From JAFGOG01 sp034429215 (GTDB lineage Bacteria > Chloroflexota > Anaerolineae > JAAYZQ01), in assembly GCA_034429215.1 (NCBI GenBank), contig DAOUGI010000110.1:1-34474 (forward strand): a stretch of 34,474 nucleotides of DNA. Direction: 5' to 3'. The translations under genes were made by a program, and so were the position numbers. The stretch's first letter is position 1, and each line of letters starts with the position of its first letter. This document shows positions 15,739-23,609 of the stretch, in pieces. The notes beneath the pieces were generated by a model. That model ran no database searches. It was not told the origin of the DNA and saw only the letters and a list, made by a program, of their open reading frames with translations.

Positions 15739-16809
15739 ATGAGCACCGTATTTAGCCATATCATTCAGAGGCGCTATTCTCAAGAGTATGAGAACATCGC
15801 CACCGATGCGCTCGCCTTCATCGTCCAATCAAGCCCGGCCGCACGAACCGGACTCATGAAGGTTCTTCGCGGGATCGCGCCAGACCTGCCCAACCTCCAA
15901 TTCCGCACTCAGCAGTCAAAAGGCAGCGCTCGCCCCGATATGGGGGGATACGATGACCTGGTCAAACCACGAGTATTCCTTGAGAACAAGTTTTGGGCCG
16001 GTTTGACCGAGAATCAGCCCGTTGTGTACCTTAGGCTACTTGAGGAGTGCCCGCGACCGGCCGTGCTGCTCGTAGTCGTCCCCGTTGCGCGCCAGGGAAC
16101 GGTATGGCACGAGCTGCGTAGCCGGCTCCGCGACGCCCAGGTCGGTGCCTCGGAGCAGGAGCCTTCGGTCGGCCTCTCTCACGCGGTTACGACTGATGCC
16201 GGTCCCATACTTGCGCTCACGTCGTGGGCGAAACTGCTCTCGGCGATAGAAGCTGAGCTAACGGATGAGCCACGGACCCTGAATGATCTCCTCCAGTTGC
16301 GCGCCCTGTGCGACGCCGCCGACAGCGACGCGTTCGTGCCTCTATCTGCCGCCGAGCTGACGGACCAGCGGACCCCCGCGTTTATCCTTCAGATGAGCCT
16401 GATCGTGCAGCGTGTAGTGGACCACGGCGTTGCCCAGGGGTTCTTGAAGGTAGGCCGTCTCAAACCGATGTCAAATTGGGAGCAAATCGGCCGATACATG
16501 TCCTTCGTGGCAGCAAAGGAGATCGGCGCCTGGATTGGGACCGATTTCCTGCTATGGAGGAGCCACGGTCGAACACCCCTTTGGCTGAGATTCCCCGCGG
16601 GAGACTGGGGGCATGCGGCTGAGGTCCGCACGCTTCTAGAGCCATGGGCGGAGAGCAAAGGGCTTCCCTATGCAATGGATAATGACTGGATGGCCGTGGG
16701 CATCGATCTGGTGACCGGCGAGGAGCTGGATCTCGTGGTCAAGTCGGTCGCGGACCGTCTGAAGGAGATCTCGGAAGAGCTCTCGCGGCTGCCGCCAGTT
16801 CAGGGGTAA
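15739..16809 (+). CDS. PD-(D/E)XK nuclease superfamily protein
   Basis: The protein is 356 aa. ARPDMGGYDD followed by RVFLENKFWAGLTENQ gives the nuclease signature Asp67, Glu82-x-Lys84 with a downstream Gln93. This resembles the PDDEXK_4-type family of putative restriction nucleases. The remainder (ALTSWAKLLSAIEAEL, WLRFPAGDWG) is an alpha/beta domain I cannot name. The ATG at 15739 has AAAGGAG six bases before it; an ATG at 15697 lacks one. The next gene starts four bases after its stop, so the two are almost certainly co-translated. Given the neighbouring restriction enzyme, a role in defence or DNA repair is plausible. Substrate is unknown. Confidence 0.75.
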   Translation: MSTVFSHIIQRRYSQEYENIATDALAFIVQSSPAARTGLMKVLRGIAPDLPNLQFRTQQSKGSARPDMGGYDDLVKPRVFLENKFWAGLTENQPVVYLRLLEECPRPAVLLVVVPVARQGTVWHELRSRLRDAQVGASEQEPSVGLSHAVTTDAGPILALTSWAKLLSAIEAELTDEPRTLNDLLQLRALCDAADSDAFVPLSAAELTDQRTPAFILQMSLIVQRVVDHGVAQGFLKVGRLKPMSNWEQIGRYMSFVAAKEIGAWIGTDFLLWRSHGRTPLWLRFPAGDWGHAAEVRTLLEPWAESKGLPYAMDNDWMAVGIDLVTGEELDLVVKSVADRLKEISEELSRLPPVQG

Positions 16810-16813
16810 CGGC

Positions 16814-17143
16814 ATGGATGAGATCGCCGGCTCCCTTCCCGAAGACCTTCGGCGCTTTGTCAGCGAAGTGAAATGGACCTACGCCAAGACAATGCCCAAG
16901 TGGCCTCACGAGTACATTGTGCGAGAGCGAGTGGACGGGGAGCTATTCGAGCGGCTGGTCCTCCACATCCGGTCGAACGGCTTCGAGGGCCGGTTCTACA
17001 ACCAGCGATACGTTTACTATGAATCCGATGGGCTCCTGTACTGGACCATGGGCGCCCCGCTCGAAGAGACGATTATCGTCAACCGCTGCAAAGTAGAGAA
17101 CTCGTATGAGAGCCGGTTGAGGAGCGGCACATTGCCAGAGTAG
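16814..17143 (+). CDS. Small unknown protein paired with the PD-(D/E)XK gene
   Basis: The protein is 109 aa: PEDLRRFVSEVKWTYAKTMP, then HEYIVRERVDGELFERLVLHIR, and YYESDGLLYWTMGAPLEETIIVNR in its second half. It is soluble, with mixed alpha/beta character, and has no cysteine cluster or signal peptide. I recognise the pattern from uncharacterised bacterial proteins but no function is known to me. It starts four bases after the nuclease gene and probably works with it. Confidence 0.7.
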   Translation: MDEIAGSLPEDLRRFVSEVKWTYAKTMPKWPHEYIVRERVDGELFERLVLHIRSNGFEGRFYNQRYVYYESDGLLYWTMGAPLEETIIVNRCKVENSYESRLRSGTLPE

Positions 17144-17218
17144 GCTCTACTACGGCCCTCTGCGCCTGGGGTCCATGGCCTGGCGCAGGCGCCGATCTGG
17201 AGGCCAGGCAATCCCGCC

Positions 17219-17264
17219 GGACGCAGAGCGTCCGGATCAGCGTACCCACGCAGAGCGTGGGCAC
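17219..17264. repeat. Two-hairpin repeat (variant copy) between convergent genes
   Basis: GGACGCAGAGCGTCC (17219-17233) and CCCACGCAGAGCGTGGG (17245-17261) are two palindromes with an AGA loop. They are the same pair of hairpins as in the repeat copies at 30578-33755, with a different linker. The element lies in the gap between genes ending at 17143 and 17280 and may act as a terminator for both. Confidence 0.8.
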
Positions 17265-17279
17265 GAGTAAAACAATCCT

Positions 17280-17810
17280 CTACAGACTCCACAACACGTT
17301 GCCCTGAGGGCCGGCGCGATTGGCAAGGGGATAGTCTCCATGCTCTTCATAAAAGCGCTTGAGCAGCCAGTTCTCAAATCCCACTTGCTTGCCCGCGGGA
17401 CAGGTCTGAATCACAACCCTGGCCTCGGCAATCTCCTGAACCTGCCACATCCATTCGCCGCCGTGGTGGTTTCCTGCACGTCCTACCCCGAATCGCGCCA
17501 GTATCCGCACTCGCTTGCGGATGCTGTCGCCTTTGCCGATGTAAATGATATCGGTAGGGGCCTTCTGGCAAATCCGTGTCCACTTGCTTTGCAGCTCCTC
17601 GCAGCTAGTTGGGTCTGCATATAGGACGGTAGTAGAGCGCGGCACAAAGTGGAGAGGCTGGTTCGTCGCGAACAAGACAACATAGATTCCCGGCTCATCC
17701 GGCAAATCCTGCCAGCCGGCGCGATCGCGCCTTGCCCGGGCCAACAGTTCGCCAAGCGAAAGGACTCGCCGGGTATACCCGGCGATGTTGGGCACATCAG
17801 ATGCAAGCAT
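17280..17810 (-). CDS. GIY-YIG nuclease-like protein
   Basis: The protein is 176 aa. The signatures are PGIYVVLF (GIY at 41-43) and IIYIGKG (YIG at 90-92), then RKRV with the expected arginine, and a downstream GFENWLLKRF with Glu146 as the likely metal-binding residue. The C-terminus PLANRAGPQGN matches the Asn seen in the family. Start: the ATG at 17810 follows AAGGAGGT at good distance; a GTG at 17840 is in frame but lies in the leader. It is a stand-alone GIY-YIG domain, not UvrC (no other domains). It may be a defence or repair nuclease. Confidence 0.75.
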   Translation of the reverse strand: MLASDVPNIAGYTRRVLSLGELLARARRDRAGWQDLPDEPGIYVVLFATNQPLHFVPRSTTVLYADPTSCEELQSKWTRICQKAPTDIIYIGKGDSIRKRVRILARFGVGRAGNHHGGEWMWQVQEIAEARVVIQTCPAGKQVGFENWLLKRFYEEHGDYPLANRAGPQGNVLWSL

Positions 17811-17839
17811 AATCGAAGCGACCTCCTTCCTGCTTTCCA

Positions 17840-17947
17840 CTGCCGTGGCAGAAACCTGCCCCGCTAGCCCAATCCCTCGGTGGAGGGGGGCAGGCCGCCA
17901 CGCTCGGCGACTTTTCGCGGGGCAGGATCAAGCCTGCCGGCTTTTTT
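17840..17947 (+). ncRNA. Candidate structured RNA with intrinsic terminator
   Basis: A 10-bp perfect stem pairs 17855-17864 with 17917-17926. Inside it are hairpins CCCTC/GAGGG (17874-17887) and CGCC/GGCG (17896-17909). CTGCCGTGGCAG (17840-17851) precedes it. The 3' strand of the long stem also forms GGCAGG/CCTGCC (17921-17938), followed by GGC and six T (17942-17947), an intrinsic terminator exclusive with the long stem. No plus-strand gene follows. On the minus strand the same sequence is the leader of the GIY-YIG gene. I do not match it to a known RNA family. Confidence 0.35.
17921..17947 (+). terminator. Intrinsic terminator (plus strand)
   Basis: GGCAGG-ATCAAG-CCTGCC then GGC and TTTTTT. 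Confidence 0.65.
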
Positions 17948-17992
17948 GGTTTTGGGCTGCGGGTCAGGTCAACGCCAGGTACCCGCCCGTCT

Positions 17993-18015
17993 AAAAAGCC
18001 AGAGCCCGGCTCGGC
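17993..18015 (-). terminator. Intrinsic terminator (minus strand), probably of the 197-aa gene
   Basis: On the minus strand GCCGAGC-CGG-GCTC(T)GGC forms a stem with one bulge and is followed by five T. It lies about 125 bases after the stop codon of the gene ending at 18140. Confidence 0.55.
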
Positions 18016-18139
18016 CAAGCCTCCTGGCATCCCTGGCTGCCCCGGCCCTCCTACCCTCGCCCTTCCTCCGCCCTACCCATCACCCCGAGCGCCGCATCTC
18101 ACCCCCTGCCCTCACTGCCTTCAGTGCTTCCCGCACCCC

Positions 18140-18733
18140 TCACAGTTCATATTCCAGGCTAAAGGCTGGCCCGTTCCACTCCGTCACCAACTTGGGGCTG
18201 TCACCCGGGCCGGGCTCCACAGGCGTCCCGCACATGAGCCCGCGAATCTTCTTAACCTTGCCGCTGACATCGCGGGCTTCGAGCAGCTTCCCCTCCTCGA
18301 ATACCAGTTTGAGAACCGTCTCGTAACTCCAGGCAGGATAAAAGCCCGTAGGCCCGTATAGGCTTTCGATAAGGTGGTCGGCTATCAAAATCCCGCCTGT
18401 GTGCTTGATCTCTATATCCGGTTGGTCGTACAGGTTATTGTGGAAAGAAAACCCTTTGGGCCTGATCGGCCTGACCCCGTTGAACTCTGGACCCATTTTG
18501 GATATGAACATGCCTGCTTCTATATAATCGCCGAGGGTAACCTCCAGCCTGCTGAGCAGCAGCCGGTCATCCTTCACCGTGTACCAGCATTGATACCCCC
18601 TCCAGCAAGCGGTGCATCGCCCTTCGGGTTGGAGGCCAAACTGCTCTGGATCAAACAGTTGCTCCTCTTCGCCGCCCACGAGAGCGTACTGGTGTCCCTC
18701 AAATTCAAATCGGTCTGGCACCTGAGCAGTCAT
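18140..18733 (-). CDS. Conserved hypothetical protein (197 aa)
   Basis: The protein begins MTAQVPDRFEFEGHQYALVG. Patterns include LFDPEQFGLQPEG, ACWRGYQCWYTVKDDRLLL, a central NNLYDQPDIEIKHTGGILIA and FYPAWSYETVLKLVFEEGKL. It has the feel of a widespread cytosolic family of unknown function that I know only as uncharacterised. No signal peptide or membrane segment. The ATG at 18733 lies about ten bases after GAGGGG; a longer upstream frame covers the promoter and is rejected. A near-consensus promoter lies at 18819-18847. Confidence 0.7.
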   Translation of the reverse strand: MTAQVPDRFEFEGHQYALVGGEEEQLFDPEQFGLQPEGRCTACWRGYQCWYTVKDDRLLLSRLEVTLGDYIEAGMFISKMGPEFNGVRPIRPKGFSFHNNLYDQPDIEIKHTGGILIADHLIESLYGPTGFYPAWSYETVLKLVFEEGKLLEARDVSGKVKKIRGLMCGTPVEPGPGDSPKLVTEWNGPAFSLEYEL

Positions 18734-18818
18734 ATGCCTGTACCCCTCGCGCCGGGGCGTTACACCTGCTGTTGGTGCGACGCACCTGACACCGCCCCAA
18801 GCGAGCCTTCCACCACCA

Positions 18819-18847
18819 ACTATAGCATCATCCCTCCTCGTTGTCAA
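18819..18847 (-). promoter_or_regulatory. Extended -10 promoter of the 197-aa gene
   Basis: On the minus strand TTGACA (18847-18842), 17-base spacer ending TGC, TATAGT (18824-18819). Leader about 80 bases. Confidence 0.75.
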
Positions 18848-18850
18848 CAA

Positions 18851-19386
18851 GCGCCCTCAACCCCATCCCCCTCGCCTCCCCCTCAGTGCGTTCAGTGCCT
18901 TCACTGCCCTCAGTGAGCTCATCCGTTCAGTGGTTCCCCATCCACCGAAACCGTCTGCGTCGTACCGCCGTTGCCCCACATGCGCCAGAGCCTCTCCATT
19001 CTACCCCAACTCCCCCGAAAAAGTCCAACCCCCGCCCAACCACCCAACCGTCTACCCGCAACCTTGCCTTCCACACCGTTTCATGCTGACGGGCCGGTCA
19101 GCCAACGCCCCATCCGTGTATCCGTGTCAAAACCCGTGTCATGCACCATCGCCCCACAGTCCTTCGGTTACCCTCAGGACAGGCAGCGCGAGCAGCAGTT
19201 GCAGATGGCGTAAAAGCGACCGAGATTGGCAGGATGGCTACGGCAACCAAGAGCCCTACTCCCGTTTGATCAAGCTCGCAAACTGAACGATACCCGCCAA
19301 GCTGGCACACAGGAACCTTCTTCGTTGTCAATTCGTCTTAACCATGTACAAAGATGAACAAGACCCAAAAACCATTGGAGCGGAAA
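18851..19386. other. Gap without supported genes
   Basis: The stretch is C-rich with degenerate repeats of the type CAGTGCCTTCA/CAGTGAGC near 18885-18925. Open frames here (for example 18930-19286) are proline/serine-rich and have no coding character. No promoter or RNA gene was recognised. Confidence 0.5.
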
Positions 19387-20412
19387 ATGTCCTGCAAAAT
19401 TGGTTCCTTCTCCCTCTTGATACTGATCACACTCCTGTTTACTGCTGGTCTTGTCTATGCCACCATCGAATTGCCGGGACTGATCAATTTGTGGCTGATT
19501 CAGACGTTCGATTTTCCGGGCGTTGATTCCAGTCTGGAGAGCAGCATAACCGATGCCTTTATCCAATCTCATCATCTGCGGCTCATAGGCATTGGAGCTT
19601 TTACAGCGGTTGTCGCTCTGATTGTTGTTGGATTGGTCGCCGAGAAACGCCGCCTGGCGTCGGTCGGGGCATTCGCCTTTTTCTTACCCGTTTTCGGGCA
19701 TTTTGCTCTGAACATGTTTTTTCTGGCCGGCTTGGGAGTCCTGCGGGTCATCTGGATGCCGATTTTGGACGTTTCCTACAGCTGGTTAAACCTGGGGGAT
19801 ATTTCCTACCTGCCCTACATGGTCTTGGTCTATTTCCCTGCCCTGATCGGGCTTGATGTCAGGTCCTATGTAATCTATTTCTTTATGGCGTTCGGGATCT
19901 TGTTGTTTTTGTCGAGTGTCTTTGCGTGGCTATATTCTCGAATGCGCGGAAGAAACATGGTGGATTGGGGACTGTACCGTTTTTCACGGCACCCTCAGTA
20001 CCTGGGTTGGATCGTGTGGAGTTACGGTATGATGCTTTTCATCTCGCGTATGCGTGGCCCTCGGATCATGTATAGCCTCGGCCAGAGCTTGCCTTGGCTC
20101 CTCTCGACGATGGTGATTGTTTGTGTGGCCATGCAGGAAGAGATGACAATGGACCGGGAAGCAGGGTACCACGATTATCGCTCCAGGATACCCTTCCTGT
20201 TGCCACTGCCTTCTTCAGTATCTCGAGTGATCTCTTGGCCTCAGCGATTGGTTCTACGAAAAGAACGCCCTGAGAGTGGATGGGAAGTGTTCATTGTGCT
20301 GTTGGTGTATACCGGCATCCTGGTGTTGCTCTCTCTGCCATTTGTACTCTTCCATTGGCCGCCGGACACGGGCTGGTTTCGATTTCCGTTTAACGCACCG
20401 CCGTTCTTATAG
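19387..20412 (+). CDS. Membrane methyltransferase-like protein (isoprenylcysteine carboxyl methyltransferase/PEMT-like)
   Basis: The protein is 341 aa, with many hydrophobic segments. Near its C-terminal third it has LYRFSRHPQYLGWIVWSYG, then QEEMTMDREAGYHDYRSRIP. The RHPxYxG motif with a downstream E(E) and YxxYRxxxP is the SAM-binding signature of the ICMT/PEMT-like membrane methyltransferases. Substrate is unknown. I chose ATG 19387 because GGAG lies six bases before it; ATG 19354 is in frame but lacks a ribosome site. The gene is visibly less GC-rich than its neighbours, consistent with separate origin. It has no clear operon partner. Confidence 0.7.
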   Translation: MSCKIGSFSLLILITLLFTAGLVYATIELPGLINLWLIQTFDFPGVDSSLESSITDAFIQSHHLRLIGIGAFTAVVALIVVGLVAEKRRLASVGAFAFFLPVFGHFALNMFFLAGLGVLRVIWMPILDVSYSWLNLGDISYLPYMVLVYFPALIGLDVRSYVIYFFMAFGILLFLSSVFAWLYSRMRGRNMVDWGLYRFSRHPQYLGWIVWSYGMMLFISRMRGPRIMYSLGQSLPWLLSTMVIVCVAMQEEMTMDREAGYHDYRSRIPFLLPLPSSVSRVISWPQRLVLRKERPESGWEVFIVLLVYTGILVLLSLPFVLFHWPPDTGWFRFPFNAPPFL

Positions 20413-20428
20413 CCGGCCATTTTCCAAG

Positions 20429-20602
20429 TCAGGTAAACCCTGTTGCCACTGCCTCAGCGATGAGCTTTTCGATCTCCAACGGCTCACCCCTGGTAGAGTC
20501 GCGCACCGGCGCGATAGCCCCTTGTGGGCAGCGGGCAACGCACACGCCGCAGCCCATGCAGGCGACAGGTTCGATGCAGGTGCTTCGCTTCGCTGCGGCA
20601 CA
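20429..20602 (-). pseudogene. Remnant of a 4Fe-4S ferredoxin-type gene (3' part)
   Basis: On the minus strand the frame from 20602 to the TGA at 20429 encodes CIEPVACMGCGVCVARCP, with cluster-type cysteines, then QGAIAPVRDSTRG and a helical tail. A TAG at 20603-20605 closes the frame upstream and no start codon is visible, so the 5' part is lost or frameshifted. A small intact gene using an unusual start cannot be excluded. Confidence 0.55.
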
Positions 20603-20671
20603 CTACGCCGCACTGTACAGCGGTCAGCATGACAATTTCCGGATAGGTTACAGTCCGGCCCTGCCGGAGAA

Positions 20672-20700
20672 TTGACGCGCCGCCACACACCCCTTATAAT
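20672..20700 (+). promoter_or_regulatory. Promoter of the MFS gene (leaderless)
   Basis: TTGACG (20672-20677), 17-base spacer, TATAAT (20695-20700). The ATG at 20709 is only nine bases after the -10, so transcription should begin at or next to the start codon. Confidence 0.8.
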
Positions 20701-20708
20701 CCCCTTTT

Positions 20709-22061
20709 ATGGGATCGCACACCAGGCCGGCTTCATTTCCCAGGCGGCTGCTGCGCTGGGCGCTGCGGCTCGATCGCCCCGTGCCCGAGCTCAGCGAGGC
20801 CGAGCGCGCCGCGTTCGTCGAGAGCAACTTTCGCCGGAACGCCTTTGTCAACCTCATGGACGGGGCGCTCTACTGGCTGGCCCTCAGCTTTATCTCGGCG
20901 GGCACCATCGTGCCCCTGTTCATCAGCAAGCTGACCACCAGCACCGTGCCGATCGGCATCGCGGCGATGATCGCCCAGGCCGGATGGAGCCTGCCCCAGC
21001 TTTTCACCGCCAACTGGACCCAGCGGCTGCCGTGGCGCAAGTCGATGGTCGCCAACGTCGGCATCGTCGTCGAGCGGCTGCCGTTCTGGCTCATCGTCGT
21101 CGCCGCCGTCGCCTCGGCCCGGTGGCCGGGGCTGAGCCTGGTCCTTTTCCTGGTCGCCTTTGGCTGGCGGACCATGGGCGGCGGGGCCATGAGCCCCGCC
21201 TGGCAGGACATGATCGCCCGGGTCATCCCCCTCGACAGGCGCGGCCGCTTCTGGGGGCTGTCCTCGGCGCTGGGCGTCGGCTGTGGCGTGGTGGGATCCC
21301 TGCTGAGCGCCTGGCTGCTCCGCACCCTCCCCTTTCCCGACAGCTTTGTCGCCCTCTTTGCCCTGGCCGCGTCGCTCATCACCATTAGCTGGTTCTTCCT
21401 GGCCCAGACGCGCGAGCCGCCCCAGCGGGTGACCGCGCCGCGGCTGAGCCAGCGCCAGTTCCTGGCCGGCGTGCCGGGGCTGGTCCGCCGGGATCGGCCC
21501 TTTCGCCGCTTCCTGATCGCCCGCTCGATCCTGGCCCTGGCGACGATGGGCAGCGGGTTTGTCACCCTGGCCGCCCTGAGGCGCTGGGCGGTGAGCGATG
21601 CCACGGTGGGCCTCTACACCGCCACCGTGCTGGTCGGGCAGACCATCGGCAACCTGGTCTTTGGCTGGATGGGCGACCGCTACGGGCACAAGCGGTCGCT
21701 CGAATGGGGCGCGCTGGCCTATGGCGGCGCGTTCACCCTGGCTTGGCTGGCCCCGGCCCCCGCCTGGTACTATGCCGTCTTTGTCCTGCTGGGCATCGCC
21801 GCCGGCGCAATGGCCGTGTCGGGGATGATGGTAGTGCTCGAGTTCTGCGAGCCAGAGCGCCGGCCCACCTACGTGGGCATCGGCAACACCGTCGTCGGCG
21901 TGGCCAGCCTGGCCGGCCCCCTGCTGGCCACCGCCCTGGCCGGCATCGACGTCAGTTGGGTGTTCGTCCCGAGCATCGCCTTTAGCGCCGCGGCGTGGGC
22001 CGCCATGCGCTGGTGGGTGGCCGAGCCGCGACAGGCGGCGCGGGCCGAGCCGCCGGCCTGA
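20709..22061 (+). CDS. Major facilitator superfamily transporter
   Basis: The protein is 450 aa with about 12 hydrophobic segments. It contains the MFS loop motif GWMGDRYGHKRSLEWG and a central loop after the sixth helix (REPPQRVTAP). The N-terminus is basic and cytoplasmic. It is an inner-membrane secondary transporter; the substrate cannot be told. There is no ribosome site: the ATG follows the promoter directly, fitting a leaderless mRNA. The gene is convergent with the FG-GAP protein gene and the two share a bidirectional terminator. Confidence 0.85.
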   Translation: MGSHTRPASFPRRLLRWALRLDRPVPELSEAERAAFVESNFRRNAFVNLMDGALYWLALSFISAGTIVPLFISKLTTSTVPIGIAAMIAQAGWSLPQLFTANWTQRLPWRKSMVANVGIVVERLPFWLIVVAAVASARWPGLSLVLFLVAFGWRTMGGGAMSPAWQDMIARVIPLDRRGRFWGLSSALGVGCGVVGSLLSAWLLRTLPFPDSFVALFALAASLITISWFFLAQTREPPQRVTAPRLSQRQFLAGVPGLVRRDRPFRRFLIARSILALATMGSGFVTLAALRRWAVSDATVGLYTATVLVGQTIGNLVFGWMGDRYGHKRSLEWGALAYGGAFTLAWLAPAPAWYYAVFVLLGIAAGAMAVSGMMVVLEFCEPERRPTYVGIGNTVVGVASLAGPLLATALAGIDVSWVFVPSIAFSAAAWAAMRWWVAEPRQAARAEPPA

Positions 22062-22121
22062 GCGCCGCCGGCGGGCGATCCCCTCGACTGGCGGGCCGAG
22101 TGCAAGGCATAAGCCAGGTCA

Positions 22122-22165
22122 ACCTTCCAGGAAGCTCGGTGCTTCCTGGAAGGTGTCCTTTTCCT
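22122..22165. terminator. Bidirectional terminator hairpin
   Basis: ACCTTCCAGGAAGC (22122-22135) and its exact complement (22141-22154) with a five-base loop, followed on the plus strand by GTCCTTTTCCTTT. It lies between convergent genes. Confidence 0.7.
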
Positions 22166-23530
22166 TTACTTGGCTACGAGCGGCAGGTAGAGCCGGTACA
22201 GGAGATGGTAGACGTAGGCCGCGCCGTGGTTGTCGGCCGGGGCGAGGTCGCCATTGGGCGCCCCGACGACGACCGTGCCGCCGCTGGCAGCAACGGAGGA
22301 GCCAAAGTAGTCATACCCCACGCCGTCGGCGGCGGTGAGGCAGGCAACCTGGCCCCAGGCGCCGCTGTGGTCCCGGTAGAAGAAATAGGCCGCGCCCTGG
22401 TCGACGTGGTCGCCGACGTCGGCAAAGTACGCCCCGACAACGACCATGTGGCCGTTGACCAAGACGGAGCTGCCAAAATAGTCCTCGGCCAAGCCGCCGG
22501 CGGCGGTGAGCTTGGTCACCTGGCCCCAAGCGCCGGCGCCGCCCTGGTCCTGGTAAAAGAGATAGGCCGCGCCCTGGTCGACGTTGGCGCCATCGGCCTT
22601 GTACGCTCCGACGACGACCGTGTCGCCGTTGGTTGACACAGACCTGCCAAAGCGGTCTTCCGCCGCGCCGTCGGCGGCGGTGAGCCTGGTGACCTGACCC
22701 CAGGCGCCGGAGCCACCCTGGTTGCGGTCAAAGATATAGGCCGCGCCCTGGGCGCCGTTGCCGCCGACCTCGGTGGCCTCTGCCCCGACGACGGCCGTGT
22801 CGCCGCTGACTGATACGGAGACGCCAAAGTAGCTTGGGTTCTGGTCGGGGGTCAGCACGGCAGCCTGGCCCCAGTTGTGAAAGCCGCCCTGGTGCCGGTA
22901 GAAGACATAGGCCGTCGGGCCAATGTTGGTCGGCGCCCCGACGACGGCGGTGTAGCTGCTGACCGAGACGGAGTAGCCAAACTTGTCCCCTGCCGCGCCG
23001 TCGGCGGCGGTGAGCTTGGCCACCACGCCCCAGGCGCCGGCGCCGCCCTCGTCGCGGTAAAAGACATAGGCCGCGCCCTGGTCGACGTTGACGCCATCGG
23101 CACTGTCCGCTCCGACGATGACCGTGTCGCCGTCGATTGCCACGGAAATGCCAAAACTGTCCAACTCCTCACCAAGGGCAGCGGTCAGCTTGGCCACCTG
23201 GCCCCAGGCGTCTGGGCCGCCCTGGTTGCGGTAGAAGATATAGGCCGCGCCCTGGTCGGCGTTGTCGCCGACGTCGGCATCGGGCGCGCCGACGACGGCC
23301 GTGTCGCCGTCGACGGCTACGGAGCGGCCAAATCTGTCAAAATTGGCGCCGTCGCCGGCGGTGAGCTTGGCCACGTCGGATTGGATGGCCCGCCAGCCGG
23401 CGGCGCTCAGGTCCTGCGGCGCCCCACCCGGTTCGACGGTGTGGGCCGGCGCGGCTGCCAGCAGGGTGATGAGGGCCAGCAAGGTGAAGAGCCGGGTGGC
23501 CTGGCCCGCCGGTGGTGTGTGGTTGTTCAT
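22166..23530 (-). CDS. Secreted FG-GAP-repeat protein (probable seven-bladed beta-propeller)
   Basis: The protein is 454 aa. A signal peptide covers about 1-30 (LFTLLALITLLAAAPAH). From about residue 53 there are seven repeats of about 59 aa, each reading roughly (V)AKLTAxDGAxxDxFGxSVAVxGDTxVVGA...DQGAAYxFYRxQGGxxAWGQ. The third is shortened, losing the DQG segment. The FG-GAP-type motif and the count of seven fit a beta-propeller. The C-terminus is YRLYLPLVAK, similar to the end of the secreted glycosidase (HRLHLPLILK). The ATG at 23530 has GGGAGGT five bases before it. A promoter lies at 23610-23638. Likely a cell-surface or extracellular binding protein; partner unknown. Confidence 0.82.
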   Translation of the reverse strand: MNNHTPPAGQATRLFTLLALITLLAAAPAHTVEPGGAPQDLSAAGWRAIQSDVAKLTAGDGANFDRFGRSVAVDGDTAVVGAPDADVGDNADQGAAYIFYRNQGGPDAWGQVAKLTAALGEELDSFGISVAIDGDTVIVGADSADGVNVDQGAAYVFYRDEGGAGAWGVVAKLTAADGAAGDKFGYSVSVSSYTAVVGAPTNIGPTAYVFYRHQGGFHNWGQAAVLTPDQNPSYFGVSVSVSGDTAVVGAEATEVGGNGAQGAAYIFDRNQGGSGAWGQVTRLTAADGAAEDRFGRSVSTNGDTVVVGAYKADGANVDQGAAYLFYQDQGGAGAWGQVTKLTAAGGLAEDYFGSSVLVNGHMVVVGAYFADVGDHVDQGAAYFFYRDHSGAWGQVACLTAADGVGYDYFGSSVAASGGTVVVGAPNGDLAPADNHGAAYVYHLLYRLYLPLVAK

Positions 23531-23609
23531 TGCGTACCTCCCATGGATTATGATTTGGTCATTTCCCAGGAGATATGGTGTTAGGACGGGTCGGTGACGC
23601 TGTGCAACG

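Noticed and set aside
10880..17810. BREX, DISARM or type I restriction system
   Set aside because: No PglX/PglZ, DrmA-type or separate HsdS/HsdR genes; the restriction enzyme is a single polypeptide.
17280..17810. UvrC or homing endonuclease
   Set aside because: Only a stand-alone GIY-YIG domain is present; there are no UvrC helix-hairpin-helix domains and no intron or intein around it.
17880..18326. Plus-strand open frame of 148 aa
   Set aside because: Pro/Ser/Arg-rich, overlaps terminators and the antisense of the 197-aa gene.
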